Positions 31,129-39,323 of a stretch of 51,941 nucleotides of DNA are shown here, piece by piece. Source of the DNA: UBA1494_A sp963973975 (GTDB lineage: Bacteria > Bacteroidota > Bacteroidia > Flavobacteriales_E > Vicingaceae); assembly GCA_963973975.1 (NCBI GenBank), contig CAXBCF010000021.1:1-51941 (forward strand). Reading direction: 5' to 3'. The notes beneath the pieces were generated by a model that searched no databases, had not been told where the DNA came from, and saw nothing but the letters and a program-made list of their open reading frames with translations. Both the position numbers and the translations under genes were made by a program. The stretch's first letter is position 1, and every line of letters begins with the position of its first letter.

Positions 31129-33735
31129 CTAATTGACTATTATTTTAAATGTATGTATATCTTTTTCAGTAGCTACTTTTAAAAAGTACATGCCTTTAGT
31201 TAAGTAACCGACAGCTATTTCAATTTGTTGTTCATTTGGTAGTTTTTGATTTTCAAAAATCAACTTTCCACCGCTTGTAAAAAGTGAAACACTGAAAATG
31301 GCTACATCTTTACGATTATAAATGTAAAGCTTTTCTTTTACAGGATTTGGAAAAATTTTAAATGAACTAGTTGAAAGCTTTTCAATTCCTGTAATTAATA
31401 CATTAACAGTATCTGAATTTATGCTACAACCTAAAGAATCAGTGTAATTGCAATAATAATCACCTGAATACTGTGCCACATGAAAAGAATCAATAGCATT
31501 ATTAATAGCTTGGTTATTGAAATACCATTGGTAATTACCATTTACTTGAATACTCAATTGATTTCCTGAAACTTGAACAATTGGTTGTGTTGGTAAAGGA
31601 TTAAATAAAACCGAAAGTGTATCTGTGAAACTTTTGCAACCAAAAGCATCTTCAACAAGAGCAAAATAATTACCATTGTTAGCTACTTGAATGCTATTGG
31701 AAGTTGCTTCTGTGTTCCAAGTGAAGCTCCAACTAGGATTGGTATTCATTAAAGTAATTGTATCTCCCAAACAATGAGGTGGAGAAGGAGAGGAAAAAGT
31801 GGCTTTGTAGTTATTTCTCAATAAGAATTGATAGGCATCAGCTTTTCCACGTCCCCATTTGTTATTGGGTAAATTATTGGTGAATTGATCTGATTTGACT
31901 GATTGAAAAAAATCGGCTTGAATTTGGCTATGAGTTGCTTCATTACATTGTTCTAAATAAAGCGCTACCATTCCTGCGACAGTTGGGGAAGCCATTGAAG
32001 TTCCACCATTTCTAAAGTGCAAACTATCTTGGCTAACTTTATCAGGGTTTGTAGAAATAGCAGCTTGAATTGTAGCTAAACGCCCTGCTGCAAACATAAA
32101 ATCTCCTGCAGAGGAAAGATCAGGTTTTAATATACCTAAGCGGGTGGGTCCTAAACTAGAATTGACGCTTATTTGTCCAGGTGTATAGTTTACAGATCTT
32201 GGAGTGCCACTTACATCAATGTATGTATTTCTGTTAGTATAATTTCCAACAGTTATAACTGAGGGCAAGCAGGTAAAGCTGCTAACAATTGTTTGATTGT
32301 TATCTGGCATTTGATATTTCCTCATTTCAGGAAATAGAGAAGTAGATGGTAGGTTTTGAGCTATCATATCGCTGTGCCTAAATAAGTTCCAAGACGACCA
32401 AAGATCAAATTTTCCTGTGCCTCTGGATTCAAGTCGGAAGCGATAATTAGCTGAATCTGGTTGAATGATTGCTACTTCTAATTTATAGCGGCCTTGGCTT
32501 TCTTCAGCATAAGTATTAATGGTTGCAATTCGATTGGAATTTGCTCCAATAATGGAATCAGTGTAAAGAAAATTTAATCGATTTTGGATGGAATCAAAAG
32601 CAGTTCGACCTCGAAATTGGTAAGTGTTGTTAGAGAGTATTTTATCAGCTCCAATTGAAAATTGAAGGTGACTAAAATCAGCAGTATCAGACCATAAAGT
32701 AAAAAATAAGCCGCCCAACCCTGACCATTGATTGCTGTTGCTCACAAACCAAGTAAAAGCAGTATCACTTTGAAGTTCATGTTGCAAATGAAAAGGAATA
32801 GTAGCTGCATTTCCTGCAGCACAAACAAAAGACCTGCCTGATTTTTGTTGAATCATTGCATCAATCATTCTTGCGGCAATATCTTTACCATCGTGTGAGC
32901 CAACATAAGTTCCAATACTGGCATTTATTACACAAGGCAATCCTAGAGAATCTGCTTTAGCATATATATAATCAACTGCTTCCGCTACAGTTTGCAACCA
33001 ATTTGGTTTTCTGAAGTCAGTTGCTACGCTAATTATTTTCACATCAGGAGCTACCCCTTTAAAATTTCCTGTTGCCAATCCGTTAGATGCAGCAGCACCT
33101 GTAACATTTGAACCATGGCCAAATTCTGCAGGATTATCATCGTGCGTAGCTATTCCATTATTTATTTGACTTTCATTCCATTCAACACCATACGTGTATT
33201 GATTTGCCTGTAAATTGGAATTGTAGGGAACACCTTGGTCCCAGATATACATAATTCTCGTATTGCCTGTTGAATCTTTAAAATCAGGATGGTCAATTTC
33301 AATTCCTGAGTCAATAACTCCAAGAATAACTCCTTTTCCAGAATACGCTTTAATTAGTGGTCTAATTGCTCGATGCACTGAATCGGCATTAACTTGAATT
33401 AACATGGTATCACTAAGTGCTTTTCCATGTTCAAGACTAAATTCAATTTTTTCGACAGCGGGGTTATTAGAAAATTCTTTAACCTGTTTGGCTGGAATTT
33501 CAATGGAGAAAAGGTTGTTGATTTTCAATCTAATAGTGCCATTTACACTTTCTACAAGTTCAGGGATTAGTGCTTCATTTCCCTCAATGAGTAATGGAAT
33601 AAGGTGGTTTTCTTCAACTTGTTCTAAGTAGGTTTTAAGTTCAAAACCATATTTAGCTTCTTCCTGACATACCAAAACAACTGGTAGAGAAAGGCAATAC
33701 AAGTAAAGAAAATAGGCTTTAAACATCGAGTTCAT
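31129..33735 (-). CDS. Secreted S8 peptidase (subtilase) with type IX sorting domain and large insert
   Basis: An 868-residue secreted subtilase. Signal peptide about 1-23, propeptide-like region about 27-105, catalytic domain with Asp142 (VIDSG), His207 (GHGSN), Asn309 and Ser580 (GGTSMASP). The stretch between oxyanion Asn and Ser is about 270 residues, much longer than in the downstream subtilase. It contains a beta-rich insert (about 320-470). Two repeat-like domains follow (about 650-780), then a T9SS type A tail (FKIFPNPVKEKLYIYN...KGMYFLKVATEK). The start could be ATG 33735 or 33726; both give a signal peptide. It overlaps the upstream HsdR-N-like gene by 17 bases and ends in TAG directly before the next ATG. 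Confidence 0.92.
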   Translation of the reverse strand: MNSMFKAYFLYLYCLSLPVVLVCQEEAKYGFELKTYLEQVEENHLIPLLIEGNEALIPELVESVNGTIRLKINNLFSIEIPAKQVKEFSNNPAVEKIEFSLEHGKALSDTMLIQVNADSVHRAIRPLIKAYSGKGVILGVIDSGIEIDHPDFKDSTGNTRIMYIWDQGVPYNSNLQANQYTYGVEWNESQINNGIATHDDNPAEFGHGSNVTGAAASNGLATGNFKGVAPDVKIISVATDFRKPNWLQTVAEAVDYIYAKADSLGLPCVINASIGTYVGSHDGKDIAARMIDAMIQQKSGRSFVCAAGNAATIPFHLQHELQSDTAFTWFVSNSNQWSGLGGLFFTLWSDTADFSHLQFSIGADKILSNNTYQFRGRTAFDSIQNRLNFLYTDSIIGANSNRIATINTYAEESQGRYKLEVAIIQPDSANYRFRLESRGTGKFDLWSSWNLFRHSDMIAQNLPSTSLFPEMRKYQMPDNNQTIVSSFTCLPSVITVGNYTNRNTYIDVSGTPRSVNYTPGQISVNSSLGPTRLGILKPDLSSAGDFMFAAGRLATIQAAISTNPDKVSQDSLHFRNGGTSMASPTVAGMVALYLEQCNEATHSQIQADFFQSVKSDQFTNNLPNNKWGRGKADAYQFLLRNNYKATFSSPSPPHCLGDTITLMNTNPSWSFTWNTEATSNSIQVANNGNYFALVEDAFGCKSFTDTLSVLFNPLPTQPIVQVSGNQLSIQVNGNYQWYFNNQAINNAIDSFHVAQYSGDYYCNYTDSLGCSINSDTVNVLITGIEKLSTSSFKIFPNPVKEKLYIYNRKDVAIFSVSLFTSGGKLIFENQKLPNEQQIEIAVGYLTKGMYFLKVATEKDIHTFKIIVN

Positions 33736-34180
33736 TGTAAAAAGGAATGTCTTTTAGAAAGATAAAGTTATTAGTTTTAAAATTGATTTTAGCGCAATAA
33801 TGTGTTAATCCATTACTAACAATTAAGTACGGAAGCTTGTAATGAATGTTGTATCTTGCAATTTGATCGAAAGCGGCTTGATTAATTTTTACACTTGGTG
33901 CTTTGCATTCTACCAATAAAATTGGTTGAGCTGATTTAGAATAAACTAAAACATCTGTTCGTTTGCTCAGTTCGTTTATAAGTAAGCCTTTTTCGAGTGC
34001 CATTAATCCTTTGGGATACTTTTTTTCGTTAATCAAATAATTAACAAGGTTTTGTCTGACCCATTCTTCCGGAGTTAAGTCAAAGTATTTCCTACGAATG
34101 GCATCAAAAATTTTAGTTTTTTTGCCTTCTTGTTTGAGCTTATATTCATACGTTGGTAAATTGAGTTTTTGCAGGCACAT
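33719..34180 (-). CDS. Orphan HsdR-N-domain protein (PD-(D/E)xK nuclease fold)
   Basis: A 153-residue protein made of a single domain like the N-terminal nuclease domain of type I restriction subunit HsdR (HSDR_N_2 type). The visible core is KRTDVLVYSKSAQPILLVECKAPS, with Asp and ECK in the order of the PD-(D/E)xK metal site, and EEWVRQNLVNYLINEKKYPKGLMALEKGL upstream. No helicase, methylase or specificity gene is present, so this is not a classical restriction system. Such solitary proteins are common in this phylum; their function is unknown. It starts 23 bases from holA in the opposite direction and overlaps the first subtilase gene by 17 bases. Confidence 0.8.
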   Translation of the reverse strand: MCLQKLNLPTYEYKLKQEGKKTKIFDAIRRKYFDLTPEEWVRQNLVNYLINEKKYPKGLMALEKGLLINELSKRTDVLVYSKSAQPILLVECKAPSVKINQAAFDQIARYNIHYKLPYLIVSNGLTHYCAKINFKTNNFIFLKDIPFYNELDV

Positions 34181-34186
34181 ATTTTA

Positions 34187-34194
34187 CAAAAATA
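34187..34194 (-). promoter_or_regulatory. Putative -7 box (TAnnTTTG) of the HsdR-N-like gene
   Basis: Minus-strand TATTTTTG ends only 6 bases before the ATG at 34180. It fits the consensus exactly and would give an almost leaderless mRNA. It lies in the 23-base gap between divergent genes and overlaps the holA ribosome-binding site on the other strand. Confidence 0.4.
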
Positions 34195-34203
34195 GGAGGG
34201 GAA

Positions 34204-35202
34204 TTGGAATTTAATCAACTAATCAGAGACACTCGAAATAAAATTTATCACCCTATTTATCTTCTTACAGGAGATGAAGAGTTTTTTATTGATCAAATTT
34301 CGGATTTTATTGAAGAATCTGTCCTTGAAGAATCTGAAAAAGAGTTTAATCAAACCGTAATTTATGGAAATGACACGGATGTTTTAACAATTGAGTCGAT
34401 GGCGAAACGCTACCCCATGATGGCAGCCTATAATGTAATCATTGTTAAGGAAGCGCAAAATTTAAAAAAAATTGAAGAATTAGTAAATTATGCTAAAAAT
34501 CCTTCACCAACAACTATTCTAGTTCTAAATCACAAGCATAAAAGCATTGATGGTCGTTCTCAATTTTCGAAAATTGTAAAAGAAAAGCACATCTTATTCA
34601 AATCTAAAAAACTTTATGACAATGAAGTTACTGCTTGGATTGAGCAATATGTAAAAGCGCAAGGGTATAATATCTCTCCTAAAGCTGTTGCTATGTTTAA
34701 GGAATCTGTAGGAGATCAGCTAAGCAGGGTTAGTAATGAATTAGACAAAGTGATGCTCAATTTGCCAAGCGGAGCTGTTATTGACGATAAAGTTGTTGAA
34801 GCCAATGTTGGATTGAGTAAAGATTACAATGTTTTTGAATTAACAAATGCTATAGGACGTAGAGATATTTTGAAAGCCAACCAGATTGCTTTTCATTTTG
34901 GTAAAAACGAGAAAAATTACCCTTTGCAACTAGTACTTCCAACCATCTATCGATTTTTTTCTCATATTCTTCTATACCATGCAAACAAAGGCAAGCAAGA
35001 CAGAGAACTTGCTTCGTTAATTGGTATAAATTTTTATTTTTTAAAAGATTATAAGTTAGCAGCAAACAATTATTCTATTAAGAAAGTTGCTAAAATAATA
35101 TCTTCTTTGCGAAATGCTGATAATTATTCAAAAGGAATCGGAGCAGCAAAGCTTTCGAATCATGAAATTCTTCAAGAATTATTGTATGATATATTACATT
35201 AG
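34204..35202 (+). CDS. holA: DNA polymerase III subunit delta
   Basis: Clamp-loader delta subunit of 332 residues. The start MEFNQLIRDTRNKIYHPIYLLTGDEEFFIDQISDFI matches the delta-subunit clamp-opening domain (YLLxGxExFLI-like). NPSPTTILVLNH and a conserved KDYNVFELTNAIGRRD then mark the AAA+-like and collar domains. The only possible start is TTG 34204: the frame upstream has no ATG or GTG, and AGGAGG (34194-34199) lies 4 bases before it. It is divergent from the HsdR-N-like gene. Delta opens the beta clamp during its loading. Confidence 0.9.
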   Translation: MEFNQLIRDTRNKIYHPIYLLTGDEEFFIDQISDFIEESVLEESEKEFNQTVIYGNDTDVLTIESMAKRYPMMAAYNVIIVKEAQNLKKIEELVNYAKNPSPTTILVLNHKHKSIDGRSQFSKIVKEKHILFKSKKLYDNEVTAWIEQYVKAQGYNISPKAVAMFKESVGDQLSRVSNELDKVMLNLPSGAVIDDKVVEANVGLSKDYNVFELTNAIGRRDILKANQIAFHFGKNEKNYPLQLVLPTIYRFFSHILLYHANKGKQDRELASLIGINFYFLKDYKLAANNYSIKKVAKIISSLRNADNYSKGIGAAKLSNHEILQELLYDILH

Positions 35203-35252
35203 TTTTTTTTTTAATCCATTTTTTTTAACAAAACACCACTATTCTAATTTCT

Positions 35253-35260
35253 TACATTTG
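35253..35260 (+). promoter_or_regulatory. Putative -7 box (TAnnTTTG) of the TonB receptor gene at 35289
   Basis: TACATTTG matches the consensus exactly and ends 28 bases before the ATG at 35289. The position fits a normal short leader. Confidence 0.45.
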
Positions 35261-35288
35261 CCATCTTTCTTAAAAAAACGTATCTAAA

Positions 35289-37625
35289 ATGCTTAAAAGC
35301 TTCTTTATCAGTATAATTTTTATCCTTACACTTGGAAGTTCTCTAATTGCTCAAAATGGTTCAGTAAAGGGTTTTGTTTATTTAGAAGAAAATGGTGAGC
35401 CTGCAATTTTTGTAAATGTTTACTTAGAAGGAACAACCTATGGAGCATCAACTGATATCAATGGTTATTTTAGTTTAAACCGAATTCCTTTAGGAGATTA
35501 TACTTTGTTGGCAACTGGAATGGGGTTGGATACAGCATCAATAAAAATTAACTTAAAACAAAATGGTCAAGTAATTAATCAAAAACTTTTTCTTTCAAAG
35601 AGTTCTGTTCAGCTAGAAACAGTGAATATTTCAGCAGAAAAGCAAGAAGCTCAAACGACAGTTAAAATGTCAGTTACTAAATTGACGCCTAAAGAAATCA
35701 AAATGATGCCCTCAATTGGTGGTGATCCTGACCTAGCTCAATATTTGCAAGTTCTACCAGGAGTTATTTTTACAGGAGATCAAGGAGGGCAATTGTATAT
35801 TCGGGGTGGTTCACCAATTCAAAATAAAGTTATGTTAGATGGAATGGTAGTTTACAATCCATTCCATTCAATTGGTTTGTTTTCTGTTTTTGATACAGAT
35901 ATTTTAAAATCAGCTGATGTATATACAGGTGGTTTTTCTGCTGAATACGGAGGTAGAATCTCCTCTGTAATGGACATTAAAACAAAAGACGGAAGTAATC
36001 AGCGATTAGGAGGAAAGGTTTCTGCCAGTACTTTTGGAGCCAAGGCATTATTAGAAGGGCCACTTTCAAAACCAAAAACTCAAGGAGGTGGAAGTAAAAC
36101 TTTTGTGTTGTCAGTAAAAAATTCCTATTTAGATAGAACTTCTCCAACACTTTATAATTACGCTACCGATTCTTCAGGATTGCCTTTTAGTTTTACCGAC
36201 TTATATGGAAAAGTAACTTTAAGTGCATCAAATGGTTCGAAGGTGAGTTTCTTTGGTTTTAATTTCAATGACAATGTAGACTTCCCAAATGTAGCTTCAT
36301 TCAATTGGAAAGCTAATGGTGGAGGAGCCAATTTTGTTTTAATCCCTGCTATGTCAACAACTTTAATTGATGGAACACTTGCTTATTCAGACTATGAAAT
36401 AACAACTGATCAAAATGATGAAGGTGCTGATGTAACTGATAGAAGAAGCTCCGTTAATGGCTTTAATGTTTCCATGAATTTCACCAATTTTATTGGTGAC
36501 AATGAATCGAAATTTGGATTTGAAATTTTGGGCTTTAGCACTGATTTTTCTTTTGAAAACACTCAAAATCAAGTAATCTCTCAAGTTGAAAATACCACTG
36601 AAATCGCAGCATTTTATCAATATCGCATAAACTTAGGTAAATTGATATTAGAGCCGAGTTTTAGAGCGCATTATTACGCTTCATTATCTACTTTTTCTCC
36701 TGAACCAAGAATCGGATTTAAGTATAACCTTAGTGATAATTTCAGATTAAAAGGTGCTGGTGGCTTGTATTCTCAAAACTTTATGAGTGCCACTTCAGAT
36801 CGTGATGTTGTGAATTTATTTTTTGGCTTTTTATCGGCTCCTGAGAATCTACAAGATAATTTTACTGAGGAAGATGGAAGCGTTATTGAAATTAAAGATC
36901 CACTCCAAAAGGGGAGACATGCGATTTTTGGTTTTGAATTAGATATTACAAGAAATTTGAATTTAAATGTTGAAGGATATTACAAATGGTTTAATCAACT
37001 AACTAACGTAAATAGAAATAAACTGTACGCAGATAATTTTGAAAATAGAGATCAACCTGATGTGTTGAAAAAAGATTTCATAGTTGAAACTGGCGACGCC
37101 TATGGATTAGATTTTGCTTTAAAATATGAGAAAAAACAATTGAGTTTAATGGGAGTTTACTCATGGAGTTATGTTGATCGTTGGGATGGAATTAGAAATT
37201 ACAATCCAATTTGGGATAGAAGACACAACATCAATTTGGTATCATCTTATGAGTTTGGAAAGGACTTAGTTTGGACATTTGATGCAAGATGGAATATTGG
37301 TTCTGGTTTCCCATTTACTCAAACATCTGGATTTTACGAGAATTTAACTCTTCAAGGATCAATTAATCAAGATATCACTTCACAAAATGGTGAATTAGGA
37401 ATACAGTTCGGTGAGTTAAATGCCGGAAGACTTCCGTGGTATCATCGCTTTGATGTTTCATTAAAAAGAAGAATTGTTATTAGTGAACATTCCCTCTTAG
37501 AAATTACTGGTAGTATCACCAATATTTATAACAGAGATAATATCTTTTTTGTCAATCGTATTACCAATGAGCGCATCGACCAATTACCATTTTTACCTAG
37601 TTTAGGAGCCACGCTTACTTTTTAG
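35289..37625 (+). CDS. TonB-dependent receptor with carboxypeptidase-like N-terminal domain
   Basis: A 778-residue outer-membrane receptor. Signal peptide about 1-21, a CarboxypepD_reg-like beta-sandwich (about 24-105, GSVKGFVYLEENGEPA...), a plug with MPSIGGDPDLAQYLQVLPGV and QGGQLYIRGGSPIQNKVMLDGM, then a 22-strand-type barrel to the C-terminal Phe (GATLTF). Receptors of this type import large ligands with energy from TonB/ExbBD. No SusD-like partner is adjacent, so a polysaccharide system is not supported. The ligand is unknown. Confidence 0.9.
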   Translation: MLKSFFISIIFILTLGSSLIAQNGSVKGFVYLEENGEPAIFVNVYLEGTTYGASTDINGYFSLNRIPLGDYTLLATGMGLDTASIKINLKQNGQVINQKLFLSKSSVQLETVNISAEKQEAQTTVKMSVTKLTPKEIKMMPSIGGDPDLAQYLQVLPGVIFTGDQGGQLYIRGGSPIQNKVMLDGMVVYNPFHSIGLFSVFDTDILKSADVYTGGFSAEYGGRISSVMDIKTKDGSNQRLGGKVSASTFGAKALLEGPLSKPKTQGGGSKTFVLSVKNSYLDRTSPTLYNYATDSSGLPFSFTDLYGKVTLSASNGSKVSFFGFNFNDNVDFPNVASFNWKANGGGANFVLIPAMSTTLIDGTLAYSDYEITTDQNDEGADVTDRRSSVNGFNVSMNFTNFIGDNESKFGFEILGFSTDFSFENTQNQVISQVENTTEIAAFYQYRINLGKLILEPSFRAHYYASLSTFSPEPRIGFKYNLSDNFRLKGAGGLYSQNFMSATSDRDVVNLFFGFLSAPENLQDNFTEEDGSVIEIKDPLQKGRHAIFGFELDITRNLNLNVEGYYKWFNQLTNVNRNKLYADNFENRDQPDVLKKDFIVETGDAYGLDFALKYEKKQLSLMGVYSWSYVDRWDGIRNYNPIWDRRHNINLVSSYEFGKDLVWTFDARWNIGSGFPFTQTSGFYENLTLQGSINQDITSQNGELGIQFGELNAGRLPWYHRFDVSLKRRIVISEHSLLEITGSITNIYNRDNIFFVNRITNERIDQLPFLPSLGATLTF

Positions 37626-37657
37626 AAATTAAAGTTTCAAAGCATTGCTTATTGTCT

Positions 37658-37665
37658 TAATTTTG
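37658..37665 (+). promoter_or_regulatory. Putative -7 box (TAnnTTTG) of pyrG
   Basis: TAATTTTG matches the consensus exactly and ends 31 bases before the pyrG ATG. It would drive the pyrG-yidC transcript. Confidence 0.5.
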
Positions 37666-37696
37666 CGCCCTGTTTATAAAAAACTGTTTTCTTCAC

Positions 37697-39301
37697 ATGC
37701 CAGATTCTAAAACAAAGTACATTTTTGTAACAGGAGGAGTTACTTCATCCCTAGGGAAAGGAATAATTTCTGCTTCTTTAGCGAAATTGCTTCAAGCAAG
37801 AGGTTATTCTGTCACTATACAAAAGCTAGATCCTTATATCAATGTTGATCCAGGTACTTTGAACCCTTATGAACATGGGGAGTGTTTTGTTACAGAAGAT
37901 GGCGCTGAAACAGACTTGGACTTAGGTCATTACGAGCGTTTTTTAGATGCTACAACTTCTCAGGCTAACAATGTAACAACTGGTAGAATCTATCAGCATG
38001 TTATTAATAAAGAACGTGAAGGAGCTTATTTAGGAAAAACAGTTCAAGTTATCCCTCATATCACCGACGAGATCAAAAGAAGAATTCGTTTACTTGGAAG
38101 AACAGGAAAGTTCGATATTGTAATTACAGAAATCGGAGGTACAGTTGGAGATATTGAATCTTTACCATACATTGAAGCAGTTAGACAATTGAAATGGGAT
38201 CCTGAAATTGACTGCATTGTAATTCACCTTACTTTGGTACCTTACCTTGCTGCTTCGGGTGAATTGAAAACAAAACCAACACAGCACTCGGTAAAGCAAT
38301 TACTTGAGAGTGGGGTACAAGCTGATATTTTGGTTTTGAGAACAGAACACGAAATTTCAGAAGAAATAAAGAGAAAAGTAGCATTGTTTTGCAATATTTC
38401 TCCTGATGCTGTTATTGAATCAATTAATGTTGATTCAATATATGAAGTTCCTGTAAAGATGCAGTCTGAGAAATTAGACATTGTAACTTTAAATAAGCTC
38501 AAACTTCCTCTTGGAGATGACCCTGATATTCAAAAATGGAAAGAGTTTTTAAGAAGACTGAAAAGTCCTTCTAAAACCATTAAGATTGGTCTTATTGGAA
38601 AGTACATTGAATTAAAGGATGCCTACATTTCTATTCACGAATCTTTAATTCATGCAGGTGTGGCAAATGATGCAGCAGTTAAAGTAAAATGGATTCATTC
38701 TGAGCAGATTAATTCAGAAAATGTAACCAAACTGCTTTCTGATTTAGATGGGATACTAGTAGCACCGGGTTTTGGAGAAAGAGGTATTGAGGGAAAGATT
38801 GAAACAGTAAAATATGCTAGAGAGAATATGATTCCATTTTTGGGAATTTGTTTGGGAATGCAATGTGCTGTAATTGAATTTGCTAGAAATGTGTTGGGAT
38901 TGAAAGATGCACATACTACTGAAATTGATCAAAAAACTAAGAACCCTGTTATTTTCTTGATGGAAGAGCAAAAGACAATAAGTGACAAAGGCGGCACAAT
39001 GCGTTTAGGTTCATATGAATGTTCAATTGAGAAAGGTACTTTGGCCGAAAAAGTTTATCAAAAGGACTTGATTAATGAACGTCATCGTCATCGTTTCGAA
39101 TTTAACAACAAGTACTTAGAAGATTTTAAGTCTGCGGGTCTTCTTCCTTCAGGAATTAACCCTGAAGGAAAAATGGTTGAAATAATTGAAAACATAAACC
39201 ATCCATGGTTTGTAGGTGTTCAATTTCATCCTGAATACAGTAGCACAGTTTTAAATCCACATCCTTTGTTTGTCAATTTCTTGGCGGCGGCAACTAAATA
39301 A
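37697..39301 (+). CDS. pyrG: CTP synthase
   Basis: A 534-residue CTP synthase that converts UTP to CTP using ATP and glutamine. The N-terminal synthetase domain opens KYIFVTGGVTSSLGKGI with the P-loop-like region and has DPYINVDPGTLNPYEHGE. The C-terminal class I glutaminase domain has the nucleophile motif GICLGMQ, RHRHRFEFN and HPEYSS, completing the Cys-His-Glu triad. All motifs are intact. yidC starts 22 bases downstream, a pyrG-yidC order frequent in Bacteroidota. Confidence 0.97.
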   Translation: MPDSKTKYIFVTGGVTSSLGKGIISASLAKLLQARGYSVTIQKLDPYINVDPGTLNPYEHGECFVTEDGAETDLDLGHYERFLDATTSQANNVTTGRIYQHVINKEREGAYLGKTVQVIPHITDEIKRRIRLLGRTGKFDIVITEIGGTVGDIESLPYIEAVRQLKWDPEIDCIVIHLTLVPYLAASGELKTKPTQHSVKQLLESGVQADILVLRTEHEISEEIKRKVALFCNISPDAVIESINVDSIYEVPVKMQSEKLDIVTLNKLKLPLGDDPDIQKWKEFLRRLKSPSKTIKIGLIGKYIELKDAYISIHESLIHAGVANDAAVKVKWIHSEQINSENVTKLLSDLDGILVAPGFGERGIEGKIETVKYARENMIPFLGICLGMQCAVIEFARNVLGLKDAHTTEIDQKTKNPVIFLMEEQKTISDKGGTMRLGSYECSIEKGTLAEKVYQKDLINERHRHRFEFNNKYLEDFKSAGLLPSGINPEGKMVEIIENINHPWFVGVQFHPEYSSTVLNPHPLFVNFLAAATK

Positions 39302-39323
39302 ATTGATATAAAAAATAGCGTTC

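Noticed and set aside
33719..34180. A type I restriction-modification system
   Set aside because: Only the HsdR N-terminal domain is present. Helicase, methylase and specificity parts are missing, so no complete system exists here.
35289..37625. A polysaccharide utilisation locus around the TonB receptor
   Set aside because: No SusD-like lipoprotein, glycoside hydrolase or sensor lies next to it; neighbours are holA and pyrG.
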